Below, in pieces: positions 11,573 through 23,434 of a stretch of 64,000 bases of DNA. The notes under the pieces are model-generated. The model made no database searches. It had not been told where the DNA came from and saw nothing but the letters and a program-made list of their open reading frames with translations. Numbering within the stretch: the stretch's first letter is position 1; each line of letters opens with the position of its first letter. Source of the stretch: Flaveria trinervia (Eukaryota; Streptophyta; Magnoliopsida; Asterales; Asteraceae); NCBI GenBank assembly GCA_025506515.1, contig CM046452.1, positions 103,832,559 to 103,896,558 on the forward strand. The letters are read 5' to 3'. A program made the translations under genes and the position numbers.

Positions 11573-11927
11573 ATGACTAGTAAAACAAGACCAGCCCTAT
11601 GAACCGGTGAACACGAATGAGCAACAGACCGCCTATCATACCCACTCACCACAGCTAGAAAGGTGACAAAGACCACCTCCTGCACCTGCTAGGAATTGGT
11701 TGGGATCAACATCCCCCATCATACCAACTTTCAGATGCCATATAAAATACAACCGTTTTCACTTTTCACACAAGATAAAAGTCCAAAATGTAACCACAAG
11801 CATCAATTAGTCATATTACACAAATCCACTTGCTGCAACTATCATTTTAGTCCTTTTACACATTGATAACTTACTTCTTTAGCTGTAAATGGTGTGCGAC
11901 TACCCAAAACTTTGTCTTGGAGATTGC
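11573..11927. other. 3' flank of the SAP-domain gene
   Basis: Non-coding on the plus strand; on the minus strand this is immediately downstream of the stop codon at 11928-11930 and probably contains the 3' UTR. No clear polyadenylation signal stands out among the AT-rich words. Confidence 0.5.
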
Positions 11928-14473
11928 TCAACCAACTGAAGATGTCAAACGCGCAATTAATTCATCCTGCCACGTTGGACAAACCAGACATGTCAACGAA
12001 AACAAACGTATTGTAATACAATGGATATGATAATAAATGTTCATAACGTTTATTGTATTTAAAATCAGTAATTTAAGCCACTTGCCTTCCTCCCTCTTTG
12101 GGAAAGGCCTCTCTCCCTTAAAAGCACTCGGAGCCTTTCTACAGTCAAAGTGTTGAGATTTTCAGGTAGTCGTGATCTCAATCCCTCTACATAAAATGAA
12201 AATATTGTTAGATGCTCAAGCCATAAACTAGGCAACTAGCAGAAGCAATTATAAAATCTTAATCGATTAATAGGTCTATAGGCACCATATCATGTGGAAA
12301 AGCTAGGTAAAACCAAATATGTTTTCCACTCTTGTCTTTTCATTTTTTTTCTCTCAATCATCCTTTTTTAACTAGCAAATGGACCATTAAACATTTATGT
12401 CTCTTTTACATTTATGTCTCTTTTATGATGAAGATATCATCTCCAGTTACTTAGATACAATCTGCAAAGCTCACCTTGCTGGGAAGCTACCCTTTTTGTA
12501 GAAGTCCTACCATCTACAGCTCTTTCTGAAGCTCTGGAATTAATCAAAATAATAAGATAAACAACCAAAATGAAATTTAAAAAAACTGAAATGAAATTAC
12601 TCAAAAAGAAGAAACATATACCGCTTTCTTGAGCCCTCTTTTGTGCCCACAACTTTTGCACTTGATTCAGTTTTCTGTTGCTGCTTAAGCAGAAGAGATC
12701 TAATAAGTATGTTCATTTGATCTGTTTTTATTTGCTGGTTTTCTGTATAGAGAAAATAAAATTAGTCAAATATTTGAGTTGACATGCAACATAGCTTCAA
12801 CGCTACGCTAGATGTTTAGAAACCACACAACTCATGTCCCGTTGTAGTAACTACGAGTAATGAGATACATGATAATACAATATAACTAACACGTTGTATA
12901 AAATCTTGATGCGTGCAGCTAATTTATATAACTTACTCCTTATGCAACTAATCCTGAACCTTTTTTTGAGACTTTCCAAAACACAGGACAAAATCAAACC
13001 ACAACTAAAAGAGAAAAATTGTTGTGGTTTAAAAAAACTACTACAGGAATGCAAAATACACATACTCATTAAATCAAGCCTAGATTGAAGTTTTGCATTG
13101 TAAAAAATGCTGGTAAAACCTATACTGTAAAATATACTGGACTAATTATGAGATAGGTTTTTATGAAAGAATAGTCTCAATATATTGCTCATCTTAGTTA
13201 TAAGAAAAAGCTGGTTAACCTAGAGTGCAAAGTATTCCTTAGGATCTGTTAGTTCATGAATTATGAACATGATTCGTAACAATCAAATCATATGCTCGCT
13301 TCATTTTGTCTAGTAAGTATATATATAAACTCCTAACATTACGCATTACGATTTATGTATAAGTTAGAAATACCTTCATTAACAATAAAAAATTCTGTTT
13401 CTCCTATAGGCATTACAATTTTACTAAATACCAAATTAAAACATAAACCTTTCTAATATCGTAACCAATAAATCATGATTTACACCCACTGATGGGATTC
13501 ACACAAACTGTTCAGTGCACCCGATCCGTTTAGAGAAAATGTTCAAATTAAACCCAAGTTTTGGGTGGTTGTTACAGCCCCCCCTTGTTAAAAGGATTTC
13601 GTTCACGAAATTAAGTTATGGTTCATTTAGTTGAACCTTATGCCTTTATTACTGTCTTATCGAGGTTCTCAGCTTTCAAAACTCTTAGTAAACGAAATCA
13701 CACGTTTAAATGATGGCATTTAATCAAATATTTAAATTCATTTTTTGCTATATATATTCCACGAACGAAGTTATCTAGCACGCAAATAATCTAGAATCGA
13801 TCTTATGACCCAAACCACACACGACAGTCCAATCCAAGTCCAAAAATAAAGTTAAAAACACGGCACAGTCCAAAACCTTTAAGCGCTCATAACCATTTTG
13901 AAAACCATGATCAGTACTATCAAACAGCATATTGCTTAGATTAATATGTACATAATATTCAGCATAATAAGCGATTAGGCAATACATATGTATTCATCTA
14001 TTTATTCACATACTGTACATAACATTCGAAAGTTACCTGGTGGTGATGTATCATGATCAGTGACATAGACACGCATTCCACCCTGCATAGCATAAAGTTC
14101 ATAAACAACTGAATTTTCGACTACAATCACAATCACAATTACAACCATAATCGCAATAACAAACATCGACACCTGATCTGAACACACTCCGTTATATTTC
14201 GCTGTTTCTAAATTTACCCTATAGTCGTTCTACGTAATTCAGGAACAATGAAACAATGTTGCAATTGCTAGTGATTAACATCGGAAACCAAATCAATCAT
14301 GAAATCAAAATGAATGATTAAAGGAGACAGACATGGTACAAAACCTAGGGTTTATAGGAAATTACCAAATTGGAAGAAACTACGGTGGAGGAGAAGAGGC
14401 CTTTGGATGGAAGATTAGATAGGAACTTTGAAGCACCCTTTGGATTCGTCGATGGTGTTGCAGAAGCATCCAT
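11928..14473 (-). CDS. Small SAP-domain protein, six exons
   Basis: Assembled by eye from splice sites. Exons on the minus strand: 14473-14366, 14082-14037, 12742-12622, 12533-12475, 12186-12086, 11966-11928. Phases agree throughout and give 157 residues. The protein opens MDASATPSTNPKGASKFL, continues LPSKGLFSSTVVSSN and GGMRVYVTDHDTSPPE, then IKTDQMNILIRSLLLK, a basic Ser/Arg-rich linker, and ends in a SAP motif (LTVERLRVLLRERGL ... KDELIARL) at about residues 119-151. SAP motifs bind DNA in chromatin-associated proteins. Order and length match the small plant SAP-domain protein of the Arabidopsis At5g63460 type (recalled, not searched). Intron 2 is about 1.3 kb and holds a gypsy remnant. 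The last intron starts GC. No disabling change is seen. Confidence 0.85.
13480..13620 (-). mobile_element. Gypsy 3' PPT/LTR-start remnant in an intron
   Basis: On the minus strand a TTTCGTGAACGAAAT segment, a purine tract (AACAAGGGGGGG) and then TGTAACAACCACC read like the polypurine tract and LTR start of a plant Ty3/gypsy element. It lies in the second intron of the SAP-domain gene, in the same orientation as the gene. The other LTR boundary was not located, so the extent is approximate. Confidence 0.45.
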
Positions 14474-15897
14474 GGTGACGAACAAAGACCCCTTCACCGA
14501 TTATTTGAACGAACAAATATTCGCAAATGCTTGACGGTGGAAGCAATTTATAACAAAATATAAAAGGTGGAGGGGATCATGTGCAAAAGCCTTGTGATTC
14601 CTCTGTTAAAAGTTGAAAATATTTTGAAAATGATTTTAGAATCGGATCTGACGTTTTACTGGTTTAGTGGTCGGATCGGTCGGATCAGATTTAACTATAT
14701 TTATATATGTAATTAAATATAAGTAATTTATATATAATTTATATATATAGTTTATAGTTATATATAAAACTTAACTATATTTGTATATCCAACACACTAA
14801 TTTATGGTTTAACACCCCGTTTTTACCCATTAAAATAAAATAAAAAACAAAATCCGGTTCGAACCGGTCCGTTCGCCACAAACCGAGTCATAACGAACCG
14901 GACCGGCTAAGGGGCCGATCCGGTCACAAAAACAATGCATTTAATTAACAAATTCAATTTTAATAATTCAAATCGTTATTCCTTTAACCAGTGATAATCA
15001 TTTTGTTAAGTATTTAGTTTGTTTGATTGAATTAAAATGTGTGCAAACAGGGTAATTCATTTCGAGATGGATTGATCTTCAAATTACAAACCAAAATTTT
15101 AAATACTAAACTGTCTACCACAAACTGGAAAATCAAACACAATTATATAGAGATTTATCACTTGCTAACTTCCCACTAAGTCTTGCCCGCTAAGCCTGAA
15201 TAATCGGATTACCTTCCACCGCTTGGACGAGCTCTTTTTTCTGTCATTCCATATTAACCGGGTCTGCCTCAACCCACATTGACCCATTAGATTCGTATCA
15301 AATGTGTAACTATATATATAAACATCTCTATTCCTTTCCACTCCATTTTAAATATACAGGGCAAAAGGTGATAACCTTTTGGCTCAGACATGGTCACCAT
15401 CAGTGGTTGTAGTCCATTAAAGCATGGCTGCCACGGCATGACAACAACATGTATTTTATCCGATCATCATGGCCAACAAACTTTAAGCACACACAAACCA
15501 TAGATAACATGTGCCCCAAAATAATCAAAACTATTGGTTGATTGCAACCATATATCTTTGACAGCTTTAACGTCGGTATGTAACACAAATTTCATGAAAA
15601 GACGTCTCAAATGACCCTAGAGTCATCATCATCGACAAACCAAGAGCAACATCTAAGATCTAAGTTTTAAGTCAACACGAATATTCATTAACTTAAAAGC
15701 CGGTGTGTAAGAAATGAAAGCCAAAAACACTATCATTGACAGGCTAACCATCACAGACCCAATATAACACTATCAAACCAAGCATCATGATGTGAGTAAC
15801 AAATCATCGCCACCGAGAAAATAGAGGCTATTGTGCAAGAAGGAACACATGATGAAAACATGATAAGCGAAATAGGAAACATAACAAGCACCATGGT
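14474..15897. other. Intergenic region upstream of the SAP-domain gene
   Basis: It contains the promoter side of the SAP-domain gene (just above 14473). About 14640-14930 is enriched in GGTTCGAACCGG/CCGGTC-type words, and 14700-14790 in TATATA runs. Short ORFs such as 15400-15588 (minus) show no family features. No gene is recognised. Confidence 0.55.
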
Positions 15898-17196
15898 TGT
15901 CACACCCCAACCTTGAATGCGGAATCGTCGAGATGTGAGGGTTAAGATTATTCACAACCACATAATGCTATCTGTAAATGCAAAATAATATTATTATAAG
16001 TTTCAAAGGCAAATACAACCGTAATTTTCAACATGAAATAAGTCAAACATAAAACAAAAGTAATCCAAAGCTCTTTATTCATTATTCTAGGTCCAAGTCC
16101 TAGTTTTAAGCAAACTTCAAAAATTGACATCAAACTTCTCGTTTCCTTAAACATGTTAAAATAACAGGTCAACTATAAAGTTGATGAGTTTCCAAGGGTT
16201 TTATATACATAATATATCAAAGGTTATAAGTAGCAATTAATGTCTTCGCTTATAAGTTAACAAGTTTATAGAACACATATAGCTGCAATCAAACCTCGAC
16301 TTAATTACAAGTTTATATGATTGGCTAAGTGTACTTAGTTCCCATGATGAACAAGTCATACGTTATCAGGAGCCAACACTACATCAGCTTTAGCACCAAG
16401 TAGGCTTGTCAAGCCCAAAGATCTAAGACGTCGCCAAGCCAACAATAGTTAATGATTGTAAACAAAATATGTATCTCATATAAGACTTACAATAACACAA
16501 ATAACCATGACAAATAAAAGTATGGATTGCAGGTGCTTTACAAAATTTAAACATTTACAAGTGTACGTTAATAAGATTAACATGTTTCACCCCAAAAACG
16601 GTGTGAAATAATGTAAAAAAGGGGCAAGAAAAACTCATTTGGCAAAATAAGTATAAGTATGACAAATAATAAGAATGATAATAGACGTCGTTCCAACGTA
16701 AATCGTCACAAGGCACCTAAATATATATATTTACAAAGTTTAACGTCTTATATTAAGTTTAACGAATTTACAAGAACTAGGGTTTCAAGTGAAATTTGGG
16801 GAGTTTATGTTAGTACACTAAATAAAGAAATATGCCATTTATGTGTTTTAATATATAGAAAATTAAATTAAATCATTTATAATAATTAATAAAGTTTAAG
16901 TATAAAATTTAAATAATTATTTGAAATAGTCATGATTTAAACGATAACAATTAAAAGAAAACGCTTTAACCAATAATAAATTATTATTATTATTTACAAT
17001 CCATTTTATAAGAAATTATCCAAGAATAACCTTTGTTCAAATGTTTTATTAAAGATATTTAATTATTTAAATTTAGAAAAATCACATAAAATAATTGGTG
17101 TCCTTAAAAATATTTAAAGTTTACAAAACTTATTTTTATATTTATTATAAATTTTCTACAATTTATTTAAAGGCTGTAAAGCCTTAAAAAATATTT

Positions 17197-17267
17197 GAGG
17201 GTGCCCGAGTTTGAACCCGAAACCTTATGTTTAGAACGTGAGTGTGTAACCAATAGACCAGGGCCGC
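17197..17267 (-). repeat. tRNA-like module in inverted LTR1
   Basis: The minus strand shows a box A-like TGGTCTATTGG and a box B-like GGGTTCAAACTCGGG ending CACCCTC, the same architecture as the forward modules but clearly diverged from them. It lies in the middle of the LTR. Confidence 0.5.
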
Positions 17268-18159
17268 AATCGTGGTAGATGATAGTTTTTAAATTATAAA
17301 AACACAACCATATAGATGCCCCCAAACCCTAGAATGCTTTTGATCCCAATTGAGCATTTGTTTGATAACGATTACAAAAATAAACATGGGGCTTTGATTC
17401 CCCATGTAATTTCGAGTAGGTAGATATGTTTAATTACCCGATTTGAAGATGGATGGAAGATGAATAAGCTATGAATAGGCCACGACACACGTAAGCTTGT
17501 TTGATGTTCAAATGACGAGTGTAATCAAATTAACTTCGTTGATAGTTTCAGATGGTGTTCTTGATGCAAAGCCCCTTGTTAATTTAGGTTCAATTTGTTC
17601 GGAGATCGGGTTTCGATAGAGTTGCAGGTTGCGGAAATGGAGAGAATCGGAGGTGTAATTTTTGTGTGTTTAAGGTGCAAATTGAGAGTTGTAAACGATT
17701 AGGTTTAGTTAGATGATTGTTTAGGTTCGTTTGATTAGATTATTATTATGATTAAGTGTTCGAACAACCATGGAGTTTATGGCATCGGTATGCTCTCGGT
17801 GGAGCTTCGTAACCTATGCTTTGATTCGTTTATTTGATGATTGCCGGTTCGAGTCAAGTTCTAGAAGGGTTTGGCAACGGTTTTAGATCATGATTCGATG
17901 AAATTGGATGATTATAAGGTGGCCGGAGTGTTTGGCCGACGGTGGCCGCATGGGTTGCCGGAGTTATGGGGTTTGGGGGGGGGGGGATTGGTGTAAATGT
18001 TTGGTTAATTACGCAAATGGCCCCTTTGGTTTTCAATTTAACATTTTATGTTAAAATCTTTCTTTAAAGTTTCAAAGTTAACAAACCAACCCCTTAACTT
18101 TCTAATTTAAGTTTTAAATATTTTTAAGTTTAATAACTCTTATAAATTGTTATAAATGT

Positions 18160-18345
18160 TATTATTATTATTATTATTTTAGTTATTATTATTATTATTA
18201 TTATTATTTTTACTATTATTATTATTATTATTATTATTTTTACTATTATTATCATTATTAATGTTATTCATTGTTATTACTATAACTATTATTAATATTA
18301 CTATAGTTATTATTATTATAATTATTATTTTTCAATCTAATAATT
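18160..18345. repeat. (ATT)n microsatellite in LTR1
   Basis: Long interrupted runs of ATT/TTA with short TTTACT interruptions. Equivalent arrays of different length lie at 29865-30030 and 49070-49235 in the other LTR1 copies. Confidence 0.9.
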
Positions 18346-18492
18346 ATGTTGTTAAGTTTTATATCAAAAAAATTAAAGACCAACAAACAAATAAGTATAA
18401 GTAACCCACAAATTTCATAAAATACATAAATAGTTCTTACAAGAACATAACGACGTGAACTTTTAATTAACAAAAAAATACGAGATGTTACA

Positions 18493-18739
18493 ACGGTCGG
18501 CGGCGATTTGTCGCCACCTAGGGCACAAAAAGTAGCGGAGGAAATGGGAACACCATCCACGCACCCGGCAACGACGGAGGTGGGAGGAAGACCAGAGACT
18601 ACAACCGCCTTATATCGATGTGGGCGTTGCTAAAAAAGGGTCGTTAGTCGACAAGGATGGCAGAAATCGATCAATCCGAAAACCCCAATGCATCCACACG
18701 ACGATAGTCGACCACCATATATCGGATCCATCATATCGC
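18493..18739. other. Spacer between head-to-head LTR1 copies (first locus)
   Basis: Moderately GC-rich, non-repetitive sequence starting ACGGTCGGCGGCG. It is shared with the spacers at 30194-30488 and 48605-48899 but lacks their last part, because the deletion that removed the start of the forward LTR1 also clipped the spacer. Its origin is unknown; no conserved protein is recognised on either strand. It might be a captured host fragment. Confidence 0.6.
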
Positions 18740-18891
18740 GGGTTTATATGAAATTGGGGATTTGATTGAAACTTGGTTTTTAACAATTAAAATCTGATTC
18801 ATATCGCGGCTGAGGCCTATGGTTTACTGGTTAAGATCCTTACACTTTCAGCATGGGGTCCCGGGTTCGAACCCGAGCACCCTCATGCAAT

Positions 18892-18922
<31 letters not shown>

Positions 18923-20192
18923 GGCCTTTTAAGCTATGATTTTATTATAGAAAATTTATAATAAATATAAAAATAACTTTTATAAACTTCGAATAATTTT
19001 AAAGTCATCTAAATATTTCTTAAAAAAAATCAATTCTTGTACAATATTTTAACATTTTATTATCTACAAATGTTATAACTAAATAATTTTTATAAAAGTA
19101 GATTCATATAATAATTATTAATTATTATTGGTCTATATGTTATCTTTAATTATAGAATCATAAAATGTATATATTTTATAATCAAATTTTATAAAATTTT
19201 TTATAAAGGATTTAATCCTTTAAAAATTTTATAAATAGTACTTTACTTAAGAGTTCACTAATCTTATTTATTAATCCCCAAATTCTAGTACCCTAGTTTA
19301 CATTAAATCATAACCTTATTATTAACTTAAAATTTGTAAATATATATATATATTATATATATATATATATATTTAGGTACCTCGTGAAGGTTTACTTTGG
19401 AACGTCGCTTATTATTCTTATTAGACATCTCTTTTATACTTATTGAACATGTGAGTTTTCCTTGCCCCTTTGTCTTTTCACACTAATTTGGGGTGAAACA
19501 TGATTACTTATACATAATGCACTTGTAAACGTTTAGACTTGTAAAGCACTTGCAATTCATATTTTTTTGTCATGGTTATTTGTGTGTTGTAAGTGTTTAT
19601 ATGAGATACATATTTTTGTTTACAATCATTAACTATTGCTAGCCTGACGACGTCTTTGATCATTGGGCCTGACAAGCCTATTTGGTGCTAAAGTCGATGT
19701 ATTGCCGACTCCTGATGACGTATGCTTGTTCATGATGGGAACCAAATACACTTAGCCAATCTTTTATACTTGTAATCAAGTCGAGGTTTGGTTGTGACGA
19801 TATGTGTTCTATAACCTTACTGCTTATGACCTATGACATGAATTGCTACTTCTAACTTTATCATATTATGTATAAAAACCTTGGAAACTCACCAACTATT
19901 TATAGTTGACCCTTTTATTTTTATTATGTTTCAGGAAATCCCTAAGTTAAAGTGAACTTTTGAAGCTTGGAAATAAAACTAGGACTTGGACCTAGTTTAA
20001 TAATTAGAATGTTATGTCATGTTTTTGTGATATGTTTAAACTTATTACACGTTTGATACGTATATTTGTATTTCTTTTTTTTTTTGAATCTTATAAATTT
20101 AATATGTTTATCTAAATTATAACGTTATGTGGTTGTGAACAATCTTAACCCTCACATCTCGACGTTTCCGCCGTCAAGGTTGGAGTGTGACA
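18740..20192 (+). mobile_element. Forward LTR1, first kilobase deleted
   Basis: Starts abruptly at GGGTTTATATGAAATTGG, equivalent to about 31508 in the full LTR1, and runs to GGAGTGTGACA. It contains the tRNA-like module, a TTTA repeat and a TA repeat near 19340-19370 in the same order as the full copy. Confidence 0.8.
18812..18884 (+). repeat. 73-nt tRNA-like module in forward LTR1
   Basis: Starts GAGGCCTATGGTTTACTGG (box A-like) and carries GGGTTCGAACCC (box B) before CACCCTC. Exactly tRNA length. The putative anticodon loop contains CTTTCA, hinting at a Glu(UUC)-like ancestor, but only about four of seven acceptor pairs form. It is followed by a (TTTA)n tail (18890-18922), as in SINEs. 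Confidence 0.55.
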
Positions 20193-22699
20193 ACCTCCAT
20201 GACAGGAACCCCTAAAACCCCTTTCACAAATTATGTTGAAACCCACAACCCACGAAATTAAAATTCTTTTATAAAGATACATGGAGGGGGCAAGATGCCA
20301 AACACCAAACTTGTGTGGCCAGTATTTAAAATACATACACATTTCTATTTTCTTCCACTCCTTTTTTAATATATAGGGTAAATATAGGATAATTTGTGAT
20401 ATTTATTGCTGTGAAATCATTTATTTTTTGTATAATCCTTCTTCGGTTAAACTTTAATTCTTTCCTAACAATTAAGTTTGATTTTGTCTAAATCTTTCGT
20501 CATCCTTTTATTATTTTACCAGCTTTAGTAAACCCGTGTACTATACGGGTTGAATAAATAAAATATTAATAAATTAAGATTTATTAATTATCAAATGATA
20601 TTCTAAAATACGATATGATTGAAATTACGTACGAGAATGATCATAACTAATAAAATAGTGATATCAACTTTTTATAATTTTATTTTAAATTTATTTAAAA
20701 AAATAAACATTTTATTCTAAAACAAACTATATAAACATGACATTTTTATAAATTTCCTTATATAACTCTCAAATTAATTAGTTTTGGTTTTAAAAAATTA
20801 AAATTTTAAAAATACCAATTTTAAAATATTTTGTATTTTAAAACAGTTTTATGCTTTATAAAAAATTGTTATTTTATAAAGAAATTGTTAATTTAGAAAT
20901 AACATAAATAAATAGATCTCTTTTTAATTTATTAAATGTAAAAGAATGTTAAATAATATTATTAGTAACTAAGATAATTATTTAAGAGGAAAGATAGCCG
21001 GGAAAATTTTAATGAGGATGATTGTGGTGTTGACACGTGACATCTCAAGTTACTCTTTTATATAATAGAAATATGTACTAAGACAGCGAAGCGAAAAGCT
21101 TGTCACTTCTTTTTATTGTTTTGCTTATACACAAAAGTTTTAGATGGAAAAATATGTTTGTATTATCATACAATATTGACGATGTTAATAAGAGAGATGT
21201 GTTAATATCACCGAGGATGATGACATGGGAGGGGTTGAGAAAAATGGTATTATGGATATGAAGCAAACCAATATTTTTAGTTTTGTATTATTCAAATGTT
21301 TGAAAGTTTGGATAGCGTTTGAACGACATTTCTTTGTACAGTAGCTACGAGTTTCTTTCTTTTGTATTTTGATTTTGATGTGCTTGGACTATCTTTTGGA
21401 AATCCTTTTGTTAAACAGCTTCCTTAGTTACATTATTTTTTAGATACGTATATGAAATTTGGACACATTTTTTACTCCTTTTATATATTTGACAGATTTT
21501 TTTAAGCTTTTGTATTTTAAACAACCTGATAAAATTCTATATTTATTGTATTTTTATGGTAGGTATTTTGACAATTTTATTGGAGAGTTCACTTAAAACA
21601 ATTCTATATATTCTTAGTTTATCTCATCATAACACTTAAAGACCCAAGAGTATCTCATTATAACACTTAAAGACCCAAGCGGACCCAATAAGACCAAAAT
21701 GTAAAACCACATTAGAATTAAACAATCAATAATAGTCCGGCTTAGCTTAGTTGGATGTAAATTTTAAACAGTTTGATTTAAGCTTAATTGATAAAAACCA
21801 CTATTATTGATAGTTTGACATATAAATCGTAAAAACCAATCATGAACATCATTCAATACCAAATAACTGAGGATTTGTAGAAGGTTTTAGGTTAAGCGAT
21901 GTGGAAACTAGCAGGTATGGTACCACGACAGCATAGAGGTGACCCCTAAGCATCGACAATAATAAAGTTTCACGTGTTGTGTATGCTGACATGAGGAGAA
22001 AACATTAAAAAAACAGGAGAAAATGAAAGATGTTGTTGGAAAAAGAAAAGGGAGATATGAAAACACTACTTCAAATTGATTGATACCGAGGCCGAAACCA
22101 CTATGCTACCATTAGGGTGGTTGAAGGAACACCACGCATAGAAGAGTGCTAAAAATGATAGTCGGCGTAAACATTAATGCCATGTTTAACACCCATGCGG
22201 CCATGACAATGCCAAACAACTGCGTGGGTGACGTGGTTGTCAGTTGTTACAACAAACGTGAAAGACTGTTGCACATGACTCGAAGCTATGAATCCTGAGT
22301 GTGGCATGCTAATGGTCACTGAGTACCTCCCACCCGTCTGATGGCTATTTAAGCACTAATTTATTTTGCTAACGTCTATTTAATAAAATAAACAATTTAG
22401 TCCAATATATTCTAAACTGAATTATAAAACTACAGCATTGTTATAACCAATCACGTTTTAAAGGTGTGCAATTGGTTCGAACCGAATCGGAATCAGTTGT
22501 CGTAACTAGGAACCAATCCCTAAATGTGAAAATTGAAACTGAACCTTATGCTAACTTTATCGGTTCGGTTCCTAACCGGGAAAAGTAGTTCTAGTTTTGT
22601 TGGAGAATGGTTGTGAATCAATTTTATTGAATACTTAAAATAATGACCTGATGTCATGATTAATTAAAAAAAGCAAATCAGTACTTAAGTTAAACCACC
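20193..22699. other. Intergenic region, AT-rich, no gene recognised
   Basis: Short ORFs (20145-20342, 21078-21266) have no family features. A small hairpin AACCCGTGTA/TATACGGGTT near 20530 heads an AT-rich stretch to about 21070 that could be an old dispersed repeat. A 31-bp tandem duplication lies at 21620-21679. Words of the GGTTCGAACCGA type cluster at 22465-22590. Nothing else is supported. Confidence 0.5.
21620..21679. repeat. Two-copy 31-bp tandem repeat
   Basis: TATCTCATCATAACACTTAA with its continuation to GACCCAAGAG is repeated immediately with one substitution. Non-coding. Confidence 0.85.
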
Positions 22700-23434
22700 A
22701 TTTAGATACACAAACCATAATAACAACTTGATGTGATGTCAATAAATGTTGTTCTTAAAAAAATGATGTATTTGGTCAAGCTTGTTTGCTTTGATTTGTA
22801 AAGGTTTGAAAGTTAATGATGTATTGAAGTTTAACTAGAAGATACAATCCAAAGCATTTTAGGTTAGTATATTATTAAAATTAAAACTACCATGGGCTAT
22901 TGATTTTTAGGTATATACTTTGGTTTGGAACCGTAACCGAACAAAGAACCGTATATACATATTATAAGAACAGGGAACCGAACCTATATTGTTACAATCG
23001 GTTCTAGACGGTTCGGTCAAGCCGGTTCTGTCGGTTCCGATATAAAAAACCGGTTCCTGCTCACTTCTAAGCACGTCAACCAAGATTAAGAACATAATTA
23101 TATAAATGATCTCAACTACATATAAAAATCAAAATATATTCCCCGAAAGTCTGAAAGAGGGTTTTCTTTGGATGATAAATTTCGGATCATCATTCCGTCT
23201 ACGGTCAACCGAATACCCCATGAAACGCCTTTGACTCGCATCATATTATCCACGTGTCACCATGCACACTTTCACATCCCCATCTCAAATCCACCAACGG
23301 TGTCGATCAACACTCGTAAACGGTGAACCACAAACGCCGTATCTTAAAATAACTTATTCGAAACCAAAATTACATTTACCGTTTACGTTACCTCCAAAAG
23401 AACCGATTTGCAGAGAGGATTGTAGAGATCGACA
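22700..23434 (+). promoter_or_regulatory. KING1 upstream region (copy A)
   Basis: Between 22900 and 23060 there are many GGTTC/GAACCG words. Closer to the gene are a W-box-like TTGACT at 23231-23236, a GGTCAACC element near 23203, and a G-box/ABRE CCACGTGTC at 23250-23258. G-boxes bind bZIP and bHLH factors. An ATG at 23262 opens a 72-codon frame overlapping the KING1 start out of frame; it would be an upstream ORF only if transcription starts above it. Site functions are inferred. Confidence 0.45.

Larger units (their letters stand above)
15898..18492 (-). mobile_element. Inverted LTR1, complete (2.6 kb)
   Basis: On the minus strand it begins TGTAACATCTCG (18492) and ends GGGGTGTGACA (15898), matching LTR1 boundaries elsewhere. 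It contains an ATT microsatellite (about 18160-18340), a poly-G run near 17980, and a tRNA-like module at about 17197-17267. It matches the truncated inverted LTR1 at 28077-30193 over its whole shared length with scattered substitutions and small indels. Confidence 0.8.
15898..20192. mobile_element. Head-to-head LTR1 pair around a short spacer (compound unit)
   Basis: The left end reads TGTCACACCCCAACC and the right end GGTTGGAGTGTGACA, so the unit has terminal inverted repeats because it consists of an inverted LTR1 (15898-18492), a spacer of about 250 bp and a forward LTR1 lacking its first kilobase (18740-20192). The same order with the same spacer occurs at 28077-33031. There is no PBS at 20192 and no coding domain inside. 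Flanks give at best CACCATG/CTCCATG as an off-by-one target repeat, which is weak. Confidence 0.75.

Noticed and set aside
16659..16871. 70-codon ORF MTNNKNDNRRRS in LTR1 (also 28356-28562 and 50530-50736) as a conserved small protein
   Set aside because: It recurs only because the LTR recurs, is AT-rich, lies antisense to LTR transcription and has no family similarity.
15898..20192. Mutator-like or foldback DNA transposon with long terminal inverted repeats
   Set aside because: The inverted ends are LTR1 termini, and the same LTR is followed by a PBS and gag at 33031; no 9-bp target duplication is present.
20525..21070. Helitron or MITE headed by the CCCGTGTA/TACGGG hairpin
   Set aside because: The hairpin is short and no CTRR end, rolling-circle replicase or paired terminal repeats could be found.
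22907..23095. 62-codon ORF upstream of KING1 (mirrors at 55996 and 56687)
   Set aside because: It is translated from a stretch of GGTTCGG-type words; no domain, and it lies on the strand opposite KING1 in its promoter.
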